From: Diaprepes abbreviatus
Taxonomy: Eukaryota > Arthropoda > Insecta > Coleoptera > Curculionidae
Length of the DNA stretch: 64,000 nucleotides
NCBI GenBank assembly: GCA_034092305.1
Contig: JASJET010000038.1
Span: 1,564,001 to 1,628,000, forward strand
Reading direction: 5' to 3'
The translations under genes were made by a program, and so were the position numbers. Shown in pieces: positions 45,394-57,099 of the stretch (position 1 is its first letter; each line of letters starts with the position of its first letter). A model generated the notes under the pieces. That model was not told the DNA's origin and searched no databases. It worked only from the letters and a program-made list of their open reading frames with translations.

Positions 45394-48300
45394 CTAAAAT
45401 AAATCAAAGTATTTTTGAAATTGAAAAAAATATTTAACTTTAAAAAATAATGGTTTTCTCACGTCACAAAACATAAGAAAGATGATAATGTCAAATATAG
45501 GGGCTAATGAATATCACTGGGAACCAGTACACTATAATTTTATTTTGGTCCAAAATTATTGTAAACAGTTTCCACTAGACAATGGAAAATTGAATTGGAG
45601 ATTTAGTTTTTTTATTCTGGTTATACTTCTTAGAAATATTTTTCTCACCTCCTAAAATCAATTGAATCTGTTCAGGTGTTCCACCAAATTCAGTTGGTTC
45701 ACATTTATAGAATGCTTGCCAGTTACCACCAGTACTGAGATGATCAAGATACCAACAGGCAGAAAGAAGAGTTTGTTTGCCTGCGTTAGTTACCTGCAAA
45801 TATTAAGATTTTTGTTTAACTTATTGATATTTTTGATGTCAGACTGTAAAAAATCAGTCATTAAACGAGATATTTACACACACAAAGAAACATTTTACGG
45901 ACGTTTAAGTCAATTTAGACCACCTAATGTTTATCTTTTCTTGCTCAGACCATCAAAGGGAAATAAACTATTTATTTTCTGCGAATGTGACTCTGGTGCT
46001 CTCCCCATATGCGTATGAAACGAAACAGAATTTCCCCTTAACTTTACTATACATGGATGAAAAATCAAAGATAAAAAACTTAACCCAGCGGATTAAACGC
46101 GCAGAACTTGACTTTCTCTAAGATTTTTCAAAACGTACCGCTTGGTGAAAATTACTTTTTGAAGACAATATCTAACTCTACAATCCTCAGAACCTCTCAT
46201 TCATTTGTGCTCCCATACGGTGGTTTCGTTCCCTAAATTTTAATCTCCCATCCGTTCAGGGCGTTAGCCAACTGTATGTTGAATATTTAATACTCGATTT
46301 CGCCTGAACATCTTAAAACTAATAATTTTTATACAAAAATAAATCAAATTATTCTATATCTTCCTATAATAAAAGTTTCCGTCTTAGACCATGGAAAATA
46401 TCCTACTCGCTTTTTTATCCATTTCTCACATTTTACTTGTTCTTATTTTTTGTCGACTAGGAAAAAATAACCAAAAGACTAACGCTTTGCATATAGAAAC
46501 AAATAATTATATTGCAGTGTAGCGACTTTATTTAAATATTCTTTTTTTTCCTTATGATGGGAAAATTTGATTAGTTCAGGTTAGTGTGCGCGACCACATG
46601 TGGAAATAAGTTTTAGAGCTTAATCCTAGGCGCTTTACAACGTTAATTATATAAAAAAATATATACACAGATTGACAAAATATTACCGGGGATACGACCA
46701 TTTAAATATTAGGTGATATAAATTGCCTGGATTTATATATTTTTTAGAAAACAAATTAACCATCCAAAAGTAATAAAACTGAGTTCAGGCTTAAGTTTGA
46801 TAACGGATTTATATTTCCTTTATGGGTAGCGGTTTTTGGAAAGAAACATAAAATATTCACTGCAGTAGTTCGAATCCATATACAGAGTGCCAAAGAAATT
46901 CATGTGTTTAGTGAAATATACTTTAACTTAATCAACATAAAATAAATATGTTTTAATGAATTTGGAGTACATTTCAACTTTGATGACCTATTGGATCTAC
47001 ATAATTAATTGGACAATACATTGAATATTTTAATACCTACATTATTCATCGTGTCATTCCACCAAGTTCCAGTCCAATCTCTCCAAATATGAACTATCGT
47101 TCTTTCTGGCAAATTAACTCCGTTTTTAAATACCTCTTCCCAAACAATTGAGTCGAACTTTAGGTCATCTGCAATATCAATAACTTTTTGGATGTAATAT
47201 CCTTCCAGTTCCGAAAAATTGGCAATGTTATGTTCGTTCATGAATTCTACAATATTTGTATCATTTCCCCTAAAAAATAATCTCTAAGAATACAATATAT
47301 CTCATTTTGTGTAAATACATAACAGTAAGCCTGTTGTGTTCGAACGCTTTCTTTATAAATATTTTGGGAAAACTAACTACAGACACCCATAATTCAAAGA
47401 TTCTGCAGTTAGTTTTTAGACGTCAAATATATAAAAAAACACAAAAATTGTGAATGAGATTTCTAGCTTATTATAATCAGTACATTCTCTCATTGTTTCG
47501 CGTTCTCATTTATCCATCACTTGTTAGCAGCTTTTTTTTGCAAATAAGTATGTTGAATTAAAAGTTAAAAAGATACGTTTTGGTCGAAAATTTCAAAAGT
47601 TATATTGTGTTATGAAAATCTGTGTCTTATGAAAATAAATGATTTAGTTTAATTAATAAAGCAATTAATTTTTTTTTCATTGGGATTAGAATATTAGAAA
47701 ATATTGAAAATAACAATAATTGCCATTCTAACAAGCCTTTGGCAAGATGTATACATTTTTTTTAAATTTTAGCGTACTGAAATAAATTTTAAAAAATCAG
47801 AATATTTTAGCTCCTCATTCATCGCCCAAAGAAAACTAGCAAAGAAAAAGAAGATATATAAAAATAGATTTCTAAAACTTCTTCGAAAAGTTGTCGTCTA
47901 TTTTGCAAATTTTGGTAAATTAGAAACAGTATGTTTAGTTTTTTGGATGAAGTTTCCATTTTAAATTCTTTTGCAAGATAGCTTTTAGCAAGAAGATCGT
48001 TTTTTATATGAAGATATAAAGAAATTTTTGGCACTTTAGGATGATTTAAAATATTATTATCATTTATTTCTGTCTTCACAGATGCCCTCCTTCGGTTTTG
48101 GCACAAAAAAATTTAAGCGGAAAATATCTTTAAAAAAAAAATATATCATTAATTCTGGTTTGGAGCTTTGCATAATGTCTTGACTACTTCTCGATAATGA
48201 ATATAAATCTAACCTGGCAAAAAAATTGTAATATATTCCACTTTGTAATATATTCCGCCTAAATAGGCTACTTGATTCTGTTAAAAATATGTTATTCTAA

Positions 48301-51300
48301 TAGATATCAGCGTAAAAATGCGTATTTTATTCATTTTCCGAATACTGAAATAAATATTTTTGATGTTTGATCACGTGAGGAAAACGCTCCACGATTGATT
48401 GCAACTCTGATATAAGTAAACAAACAGGATATTAGTTTATTGATACGCAATTTTATCAATTCCTGGTGTCATCCAACGAATTTTGAGTTAACCACATTCT
48501 TACGAATCTTTTATAGTTTATTTATTTTTCAAGTTACTTTGTTATAAATACCACCATGAAGACAAATTTCGCGCAAGCTAATTTTTATGCTATGAAACCT
48601 AAACAGGGGAAAACAATAATGTAAGAATTATTTGCAACTTAGTTATTCAAGGAAATCATTTAAGAGTCATACCAAAAACTTAAATATAAAATCCCGATAT
48701 AGGTTGTCAACAATTAGTTTCAACGTGATTATAACAAATTTCTTTGGTTTTCTAGATGGTTGAGGTTGTTCTAGAACAAATAATTTGGCGTCTTTATAGG
48801 TTATGTATACGTAATGAAGCTTTAGACAAGAAACTTTGATCAAAATTTGAAACAACTAAGCAGTATAATATTGCAGTAATATAAAAATATAAATATAAGC
48901 ACATTAAAGTGATCTTCACATATAAAAACAATTGAAGTAGCTCTACGACATCGTTTTAATCACGGTTTTTGCCTTTTAAAATCTATTGATACAAAAACAA
49001 ACACCTTTTTTGCAGGATTTATGGACGTCGATGTGCATTGTGGCACTACATACTTATTATAAACCATTTTATAACGACTAATAAAGAAAAATCTCAATAA
49101 ATCAAACAAATTATCGTTTAGTGTTGCTTTGTTTACTACAATGTGACGTCATATGTGTCATGGGACCAGCGCCATTATTCAAATTGCGTTTCTTTGCGCT
49201 TTTTTACCATTCAAACTTTTCACACATATAATAGATCTCCAAGAAATATTTATGCAAACACTGAAACACTGAATTTTCAAAAATTTAAGAACAAAAATAT
49301 ATCGAACACTTTAATTCCCAAATCTTTTTCTATTCATTTTAGCTTCGCAAACAAAGTTGAAAATAATATAGTTTTGCACTCGGGCGATGGCTAGGAGAGT
49401 TAACGTAAAATGTTTTATGTATGTAAAATCGCAAAACCGGAAATCTTACCAACAATCAAAGTCTACCTCGTCGCCACCAAGATGAATAAAATCATCCTTG
49501 AAGACATCCCTTACTTCACCAAATAGGTCTTTCAGGAAAGCGTATGTATTATCTTTTGTGGGATCTATTGGACCCAAAGCTCCTGCTTCTACTGGAGTAC
49601 AGTTGGTTAAAAGTTCAGGATGAGAAACTCCCCAGGATCTGGTATGTCCTAGAATAGAAAAATGTTTAGTTCTGTAAATAGATAGAATTAATTTAAATTA
49701 AAGTTGTTGTCATAATAACTTAGATGTCTGGTAATTTACTTCCAGCCTATGTGTGCTCTAAATATTCTTGGATATTTATGGTTAATTATTGTATGGGATT
49801 GCTAGTCCTCCATCGAGTACCTTCCCAGGTGGCGGATAGAGGAATGCCTTCTAGATTTGGGTGGTACTAGGGAAATAAAATACATAAGGTGGAGCAAAAA
49901 TTAGCATCAAAGAAAGCGACTGCCAGCAGAAAAGCGCCTGTCTGAGAGCAATTATTTTCCATGGGTGGTTGAATATACACACCATCTCGTTTGGAAGGCA
50001 TGACGTTTTAATGCCAAATAACTCCTTATGACAGAGAAGGCCCCGAGTCTCCGAAGACCATGAGAATTCATTAGTAAGAGATAAGAAAAAAGGCTAAAAA
50101 TACACCAATTTCAAATTTGATCATATACTGTATTACAGAGAGTCCGAGAATGAAAGGAGTCAGGAGGTAAGAAAACATGACCGCTAACCACTAAATTGGA
50201 AAGTGAATGTGATCCAATAAACTCTCTGAATAACCAGATTTCACATAACTCTATTCTAAAAATTATACAATGTAGTACACCTACTTTAATTCCTATAGAG
50301 GGGAAATGGAGGAGTTCTAATGAAGATCTAATCAGAAGTCTGCACAAAGACCGAAATACATATCAACTTTCCAGACTTTTACGTTCTAAACATATTTACA
50401 ATTACACTGACCATAGATTATTGAGAAAAAAAGTGGAAGTTAATGCACAAGGAAAACAGACAATTTCCAGAAAACCAAAAAACAAGATAGATTCAGAGAA
50501 ACCGAAAGTAGATTTTCCAAAATATCAAAAGTAAAGAGCAACACTCACATAAAAGATAGAAAATGACTGACGTGGGAAAAATTCACTATAATGTCTAATA
50601 TATTAACATCAAGAGGAGGGGAAATAAAAGATCTAACACAATTTTAAAATTAAGACACTATTTAGGCAAATGATCGAGAGGACGCCCACCAACGCGATGG
50701 ACCGACGATTTTAAAATAAACAGTTGCTCTCATGTGGATGGGAGAAACCTAAAATAGACAAAATTGGTATTAATTTAGGGAGGTCTATATTCAAAAATGG
50801 ACCGAAGAAAGCTAAGGAGATGAGATGATTAATCAGAATAATTTTTATATTTTTTTTTTGTTTTTATTAGTGTTCCAACGTGGTACCAACACAGATTTCC
50901 CAATTCAAGAAAAAAAGATTTTTTTCAAAAAGTATCTTGAAATTTTTTTATTTAACGAGGATAATTTCTTCAACAGGTTGACTAGATTACCATTATATGC
51001 TGAATAAAAGTGAGTAATAACTTATAATCAATCGCTAAATAATATCTTTTTTTACCTGGTGTGTCGAATTCAGGCATAACTCTAATTCCTCTTTGCCTAG
51101 AATATTCAATAATATCTTGAACATCATCTGGTTTATAAATAAATAGCTCAGGATCATAAGCACCTTTATTACTAAAAAATAATATTTGTTAGTTATTATT
51201 TATTAGTACTTATCTAAAATTATTATAAACATTGAAATAACTAACAAACTTCTCACACTTCATACTTCATTTAGGTAGGTTTAATTCTTTCTAACACGAT

Positions 51301-54300
51301 TTTTTTCCATAATGAATGAAATATGTATGAAATGAAATGAAATGAAACAATAAATTTTTTTGAAATTCTACAATATATACAGAATTGCTACATTCTCTGT
51401 CGTGGATAGCACTAATCAGGGGCGGATCCAAGAGGGGGGCAGTGGTGGCGATTTCTCCTCCAAGAGCTTCTAATTTAGAAAAAATAAACTCGGCTAATTG
51501 CTGCATTAGGAACTTGGATGTTCTTAACATTTCTCCTCCGCTGACAACTCGCTCTTGCTTGTCATACTCTGTCTTATATACGAATGGAGTGGAGTAAATC
51601 AGATTGTTTCTTTGCTCTGGTGATATCTATCTCGCCTTCAGGTTCACATTTTTACGGAAGTCTTTTTACTTTCAGTTAGAAGATCGTACATACTTTACCT
51701 GAATAAATTCAAATTATTCTTTCGATGTGCCGCTAATGTACCTTTCTATTGTACTTATTGTAAATTTTATTTATAGTCGCGGTAGAAATAAAACAAACAT
51801 TAGGTTGTGGTACATTATGAATTGTTCTTTCCCTAATTTTTCCCAAAGATGCTCAATCAGATTTAGGTCCGGCAATTGAGAAGGCTACTCCAGTAAATCA
51901 ACGCTTGTCGCCCAGAATCACTTTTTACTCAACAGGATGCGTGTTTGGGGTCATTATTTTGTTGATATCTCCATAAAAACGGCATTTTTTCTTCGGTATA
52001 GGGCAACATAGTATTCTCAATATGTTGCGCTACATAAATTGATCCATTCTCCCAGTTATTTTCACTATCGGGTGCGTTCTAGACCTGGAAAAGCATACCC
52101 AGATCAAAATACTGCCACCTCCATACTTCACAGTAGGGTTTTGATACTTAATATCAATTTTTTTTCCTAGAGGCTTTCAAACAAACGACCTTCTGTCTGA
52201 ACCAAATACTTTAAATTTACTTTCGTCACTCCAAAGCACCATACCCTAGTTTTAAGGTGTCCAATTTAAATGACTCTGAGCAAACTGAAGTCTGGTCTTT
52301 CGATTTTTTTTGGAAAGTAAAGATTTTTTGACAGCAACTCTTTTCAAACAATCCAACTTCACAAAGACGTCTTCTTACAGTTCAAGCCGTTATGTATGTG
52401 TTGAAATGTTCGCATATTTTAATTATACTCTGGTAGGTGTAGAAATAGAAAGAATTTGTTATCATAAAGCGCATGATCGTTGTTATGTACCTTTAGATAG
52501 CAAATGTTTACTTCATTTCTTTTAGCCTATCTCAATATATAGTTTTTAATATTTAATTTACCTTAATTCTGGAAACTTCTGGCTGACAAATGGAAAACTT
52601 TGATCGTCAACAATATGCCAATGTAATACGTTCATTTTGTTATATGCTAAACCATCAATAACTTGGTGGATTTGTGGAATTGGAATATAGTGTCTTGCCG
52701 TGTCCAAAAGTAATCCTCTATGTGGGAATCTGGGATAATCCACAAGATTTGTTTCGTTAAGACGAACCTTTAAATGTAACATATTTATTGGTCGATAATA
52801 CACGAAAAAACCTACACTGATTTCAACATTAGAGATTTAGACTTTAGATTATTTTAACTTTTAAATGTAACTAGTTGTTTTTTGTTTTCTCATAATAGTC
52901 TGGCGGCTAAATAGAGAGACCTGCTGCAGAGTCATGGATCCGAGAGAAGTAAAGCGTTTTTGATGTATTTTGACCCCTGAATACGACTAGGCTAATAAAA
53001 ATCGTTAACAAGTGGTAATTTAATTGTTATAAACAATTTTAGCGATAATGCAGCTAGAGCGCGTTGAAATACCACATTAGGCCAGGTTGCGGTCTTTTAA
53101 GGCGCCGTATCAAGCTAATCGCACAAGAACCATTCGAGTGCCGCGAAAATCACAGAGTTATATCTTCATACAACTTTTAACTAAGGGTGCAATACTAATA
53201 TATTAATTGTCACACATATGTGTATTGAAAACAGTAAGTATATGATAATATATGGGCAAGGTAAAACAATTTGCTATATATAATTATATCTTTTATTTTT
53301 ACTCTTCATAATTATTATTTATTCGTCCATAATACATCTCATAAGTTTTATCAATTCGATTTACAGAAAAGTACTTTATGTGAGCACTCTTTAATTAATT
53401 AAAAAAATATATGAAACAATTAATTTGTCTGTTATCGTTGTATGTTCAATTAAATTAAAAATTCCTTAATGACAGTATATAGTCATAATATTTTTTCAAA
53501 TATCATATATTATTGTCAATGAACATTTTTAAGCGGTGAAATTTTTCTTAAGCTGAAATAATTGCATTGGTTGTTTATGTGCATTATCTTTTCAGGCAGA
53601 GGAAAGGAAAGAATATATATACAAACAGCTTATTTCCTGCAAATACCACTCTGGTTCTCTCTCCATACGCGTTTGGATCACCTTATGGTCTCGTCAGTGG
53701 ATCTATATCGAACCGAGAGCAACATTCACAGGAAACAACTGCTAATATAAAACATAAATTCCATGTATGTATATCGGCAGGATATTAATTTTTAATAATT
53801 TTAATATTCTACCGACGTATCTTGGTATTTATATTTTTTATAGCAGTTGTTTCCTGCGGTTCGGTACAGATCCACTGACGAAACCATAAGATGATCGAAA
53901 CGCGTATGGAGAGAGGACCAAACTGGTATTTGCAGGAAATAAAATGTTTGTATAAATATTCTTTACTTTTCTCTGTTTGAAAGAATATTGATATTCAGGA
54001 GGTCAAGATACGTTAAACACGCTTTATTCTGCTCGGCATCATATCTGTTCAGCGGGCACCTCTATTTAGTCACCAGACTAAACAGCATCAAACAAAAAAA
54101 AATAATCATATCAGTTTCTATGTGCTTATTTCTATTTGAATTACAAGTACTGAATAGGCTAATTTTACAAAGAACTTTTTGTTTCCTATTTAACAAATAA
54201 GATAAATAAATATTTTGTTAATCAATACAATTAGTACTTACAGTAACGCCATCAATTCCTAAGTAAACTAACTGTGAGAACGTTTCCAGTCCTCTTAATA

Positions 54301-55394
54301 TTCCCCAAATAGAATTTGACTGCAGTAAGGTAGTACTTGTAGTTACATTTAACACATCTAAAATAAGTAATGAATATTGCTTCAATATTATTGATTTTTA
54401 AAATTAATAAGAAACTAAAATTTATATGAGAATCAGAGGTAAACGGGAAAATAAACTTTCTGAATATGACTTTGGTACGCAAAATGATCAAATTCTTAAG
54501 CAGTTGTATACCAAACCAACCTTGTTAAGGGTAATCGACAGTTTGGTCAGAGCCATTTTATTAACCTCTTCTATATTCAGATCCTTGCTTCTATGGAAAG
54601 TTAAAGAAGCTCTTAACTTAAGAACCAAAAGCAAAGATAATTCATGACAGGAAACACAAAAACATTGCATAGCATTACCTTATTTAACAAAACTTTCAGA
54701 AACATTAAAATACATCTTAAAAAATAAAATATTGTATTATGCCGCGAGGGTTACAACCAATTAAACTCTATCTTTACTAAATTAAAAAGCAAAACACCAA
54801 CTATGAAAACCTCCAACATTGTATATTCAGTTCCGTGTGCAAACTATCCTAAAATATATACAAATGATAAGTCAATTATTAAAAAATCGTCTAAAAACAC
54901 AAATATTATAAAAATGCTACTAAAGAATTGACAAAACATAAAAAGAATCAAAAACTTTCGTTTAACTTCGAAGACACTAAAATAGTTGATAGGGACAGAA
55001 ATTATAAGAAATTAGTAATAAAGAAAATGATAGCTATTAAAATGGAAACACATACCATAAATGACAGAACTGGCATACACAACCTTAGTCAAATCTACAA
55101 TAATATAATTTAAGCGCAGTATATCCCCTTAATAACATCAAATGGGCATATATACCCTTAAAAACAAACAATTTAATTTCATTTTTTTTTCATCGTGTCC
55201 CCGACTACAAAATTCAAATCCTTGATAACTTGTTGATATTAGTATTCGTTTTGACGAAACCACAAAGTGCCTAAAATTGGCTAAATATTACCTTTTCGAT
55301 AGTCACTATTCTAGTGTGTGGGTTACTGTTTTATATGTATCTTAATAACTTAATTATTTCTGAAAATATATTCCCATATATATATATATCAATA

Positions 55395-55480
<86 letters not shown>

Positions 55481-55921
55481 TGATGAAAACTTGAATTTTA
55501 TAGGTTTTTAGTGTGTTGCATCATGGTACTGGCATTTTTTTCTATAGCAAATCAGACTGTATGATAGAAAATGCTATTGTTAAAAAGATGAACTAAACAT
55601 TTTTTGTTCCTTGTAAATGATGTATATTCAATTATATAAAGGTCTTATGCAATCCATTTTTTTAAAAATTTTTTATTACTTACAATTTTCATTCATATTA
55701 AGTGTTGGATATTGGGTATCAATACACTGTCCTTCCAAATTAACAGTTAAGTTGTTCAGGATTCCCAAAAACGATCCTTCTGATCCTGACTTCGTTACTG
55801 TATTTTTACCGTTTGAATGACTATTCGTCTGAACTCTTGGTATTGTATTTTCTTGAAGAATTTTGAAGTATCTTTGAAAAGCATTTTGTAGAAGGTTACA
55901 ATTGCTGCCTTTTTCAGCTAT
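45170..55921 (-). CDS. Beta-N-acetylhexosaminidase gene C (GH20), exons 2-9; exon 1 not found
   Basis: Exons 55684-55921, 54242-54357, 52562-52767, 51056-51171, 49450-49648, 47041-47269, 45649-45793 and 45170-45393 join in frame: 490 residues and TAA. Every exon has the same length as in gene B. HLGGDEVDF, CWYLDHLS, GGEACMWAE and PEFDTPG-HTRSWG are intact, so the mature enzyme looks functional. The first exon with ATG and signal peptide was not found between 55922 and 64000. It should lie beyond the right edge or be lost. Introns 2, 3, 4 and 5 hold a Penelope fragment, a foldback repeat, a Tc1 relic and a LINE tail. Confidence 0.9.
45649..45793 (-). CDS. Gene C exon 8
   Basis: The 145-base exon has ACWYLDHLS with the active-site Tyr and HEXB-like Asp, and ends GTPEQIQLILGG. 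The acceptor is TTGCAG and the donor is GTGAGA. Confidence 0.92.
45794..47040 (-). other. Gene C intron 7
   Basis: The 1.25-kb intron contains one arm of the foldback-type repeat near 45925-46025. Otherwise no gene was seen. Confidence 0.5.
45925..46025. repeat. Dispersed copy of the foldback-arm repeat
   Basis: TTTTCTGCGAATG..ACTCTGGTGCTCTCCCCATATGCGTATG matches the left arm at 53622-53744 (TTTCCTGCAAATACCACTCTGGTTCTCTCTCCATACGCGT). Only one arm is present. Confidence 0.5.
47041..47269 (-). CDS. Gene C exon 7
   Basis: The 229-base exon encodes GNDTNIVEFM, GYYIQKVIDIADD, IVWEEVF and HIWRDW. The borders are TTTTAG and GTAGGT. Confidence 0.92.
47270..49449 (-). other. Gene C intron 6
   Basis: The 2.2-kb AT-rich intron has no element that I recognise. 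Short ORFs at 47819-48106, 48667-48855 and 49143-49394 carry no motif. Confidence 0.5.
49450..49648 (-). CDS. Gene C exon 6 (catalytic exon)
   Basis: The 199-base exon encodes HTRSWGVSHPELL, GPIDPTKDNTYAF and IHLGGDEVDFDC with the catalytic Asp-Glu pair. Only a few residues differ from gene B. The donor is GTAAGA. Confidence 0.94.
49649..51055 (-). other. Gene C intron 5
   Basis: Without the gypsy insertion this intron is 1.4 kb, against 3.7 kb in gene B. The plus-strand ORF at 50196-50534 has no recognised motif and probably belongs to the LINE or another decayed element. Confidence 0.5.
50540..50830 (+). mobile_element. LINE 3' end in gene C intron 5
   Basis: The plus strand reads GRPPTRWTDDF-type sequence near 50675, then a WMGET..REVYIQKWTEE-type end. 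These are the hallmark last residues of insect RTE/CR1-like LINE proteins. Sequence near 50545-50595 and 50800-50890 aligns with parts of the LINE in gene B intron 5. Confidence 0.55.
51056..51171 (-). CDS. Gene C exon 5
   Basis: The 116-base exon encodes GAYDPELFIY, DDVQDIIEYSRQRG and GIRVMPEFDTPG. The acceptor is TTTTAG and the donor is GTAAAA. Confidence 0.93.
51417..51595. mobile_element. hAT-like MITE fragment in gene C intron 4
   Basis: It starts CAGGGGCGGATCCAAGAGGGG, followed by TTCTAATTTAGAAAA and CGGCTAATTGC. It is related to the MITEs at 11211 and 62560. The right terminus is missing or too decayed to place; 51595 is an estimate. Confidence 0.5.
51790..52300 (-). mobile_element. 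Tc1-like transposase relic in gene C intron 4
   Basis: Minus-strand pieces in order: RLQFAQSHLNWTP, MVLWSDESKFKVFGSD (catalytic Asp), KYGGGSILIWVCFS and HPIVKITGRMDQF. NDPKH (second Asp, now shifted in frame) and SIAGPKSD..ASLGK follow, the latter from a decayed SPDLNPIEHLWEKL block. Several stops and frameshifts show it is dead. The N-terminal HTH region is absent. Confidence 0.75.
52562..52767 (-). CDS. Gene C exon 4
   Basis: The 206-base exon holds DYPRFPHRG, LLLDTARHYIP and HWHIVDDQSFPF. The borders are AAAG/GTT and AAG/GTAAAT. Confidence 0.93.
52768..54241 (-). other. Gene C intron 3
   Basis: This 1.5-kb intron is expanded by the foldback element; the same intron is 221-291 bases in A and B. 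A less AT-rich patch lies at 53050-53160. No gene was seen. Confidence 0.55.
53622..53950. mobile_element. Foldback element with about 110-120 base inverted arms
   Basis: The left arm (53622-53744) and right arm (53841-53950) are reverse complements apart from scattered changes and a 13-base insertion. Shared words include TATTTCCTGCAAATACCA, CTCTCTCCATACGCGTTT, CGTCAGTGGATCT and GGAAACAACTGCTA. The loop is about 96 bases. Single-arm relatives lie at 16266 and 45925. No coding capacity. A transcript would form a long hairpin. Confidence 0.7.
54242..54357 (-). CDS. Gene C exon 3
   Basis: The 116-base exon encodes YVLNVTTSTTLLQSNSIWG and LRGLETFSQL, ending IDGVT. The acceptor is TTTTAG and the donor is GTAAGT. 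Confidence 0.92.
54650..55113 (+). mobile_element. Penelope-like element 3' fragment in gene C intron 2
   Basis: Plus-strand pieces read LPYLTKLSETLKYILKN, then LKSKTPTMKTSNIVYSVPCANYPKIY, the entry to the GIY-YIG endonuclease. After a gap, LSFNFEDTKIVDRDRNYKK and THTINDRTGIHNLSQIYNNII form the usual end of Penelope proteins. The GIY-YIG core itself is damaged. Confidence 0.68.
55375..55476. repeat. (TA)n microsatellite
   Basis: About 100 bases of TA repeats with two interruptions near 55388-55398. Confidence 0.95.
55684..55921 (-). CDS. Gene C exon 2
   Basis: The 238-base exon encodes IAEKGSNCNLLQNAFQRYF, GSFLGILNNLTV and GQCIDTQYPTLNM. The borders are TTTTAG and T/GTAAGT. It is the most upstream gene C exon found. 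Confidence 0.92.
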
Positions 55922-55984
55922 CTAAAAATTAGTTGTTTTTTATTATATTTTTTGGGTTAGTGGCGAGAATTTTATTTTAATTCA

Positions 55985-57060
55985 TTACTTCTAACGAGAG
56001 ATCGGCAATAATACTTTTTTTAGTAATATTATCGAGTAATGTTATCAATAAATTTTATAAGGGATAATTCAAAAAAACCAGAAAACCAATTATTGAATAA
56101 TCATTAATTCACAAAATAAAATTATCAATTACTTCATCAATTAATAATTTTGAAAATAATGTTATCATTTAATGAAGTAACTGATAATTTGATTCCTAAA
56201 TTATCAATTAATAAAGTAATTATTTTATTCATATAATTATCAATTAACAAAGAAATTGATAAATTTAATTTTTCAAATTACCCATTACAAGAACAATTAA
56301 TTTATTTTTCCAAAATATATTGTATTATTAATTGGAAATTTACCAGGAATAAATTAAAAAATTATTTCTCATTGAAACACTCAATCTTTTAGATAAAGTA
56401 ATGGAAAATTAATAGTAGGAACAATTTGTCAAACTCATTATTTAATTCTATGAGAAAAATTGTGACAAAAATGTCTTTTACATCGCTGAGACATTTTTTT
56501 GTCCATGCTAAAACAAATAATAAATAATTTGAAACAAACTGACACTGCTTCTACTCACGATGCTACGTTTTAGTCTTGTCAATAAGATTCAAAATGGTCG
56601 AAAAACTTAAATTTATCGATTTAATTCAAAACTCCCAGAAAAGAAGTGAAAGTAGGGTAATGAAAAATTTTGACCACATGCCTAAGTAAGCGTTTTTTCA
56701 CACTTTTTAATTCGAATATCTTAAGGCTAACACATCGAAGTTCAAGCTAAGCTCATTTTGTTTTTACCAATTACCAAGGAATAATTTCATTATTCGGAAA
56801 ATTCATTTTTTAATTACTATTGGTAATTTGAAAAATGAAATTTTCAATTACTCCAGTAATGGGTAATTTTATTCCTTAAATGATTAATTACTTCGCCAAT
56901 TGATGATTTCAAAAATGAACTTATCAATTACTTTGTTAATTGATATTAATAGGGAAAAAATTAATAATTTTAGTTTTAAAATTATTAATTGATAGAGTAA
57001 TTGATAATTAGGATTTGCGGATTAATAATTTTCCCGTAATTGCTTATTGTTAACTATAAT
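55985..57060. repeat. AT-rich repeat block of TAATTGATAATT-type words
   Basis: Two arms (about 55985-56340 and 56780-57060) are built from degenerate, often palindromic words such as ATTATCAATTA, AATAAAGTAATTGATAA and AATTACTTTGTTAATTGAT. They flank a plainer 400-base centre. Outer ends CGGCAATAATAC and, reversed, TGGCAAAAAAATTA are only loosely similar. It may be a foldback or MITE family, or a decayed satellite. Confidence 0.55.
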
Positions 57061-57099
57061 TTTTTTGCCACTCCTTGTTTCTAACTCATAATTTAAGAT

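Noticed and set aside
50196..50534. 112-codon plus-strand ORF in gene C intron 5
   Set aside because: No domain recognised; it lies just upstream of a LINE tail and is most simply transposon debris.
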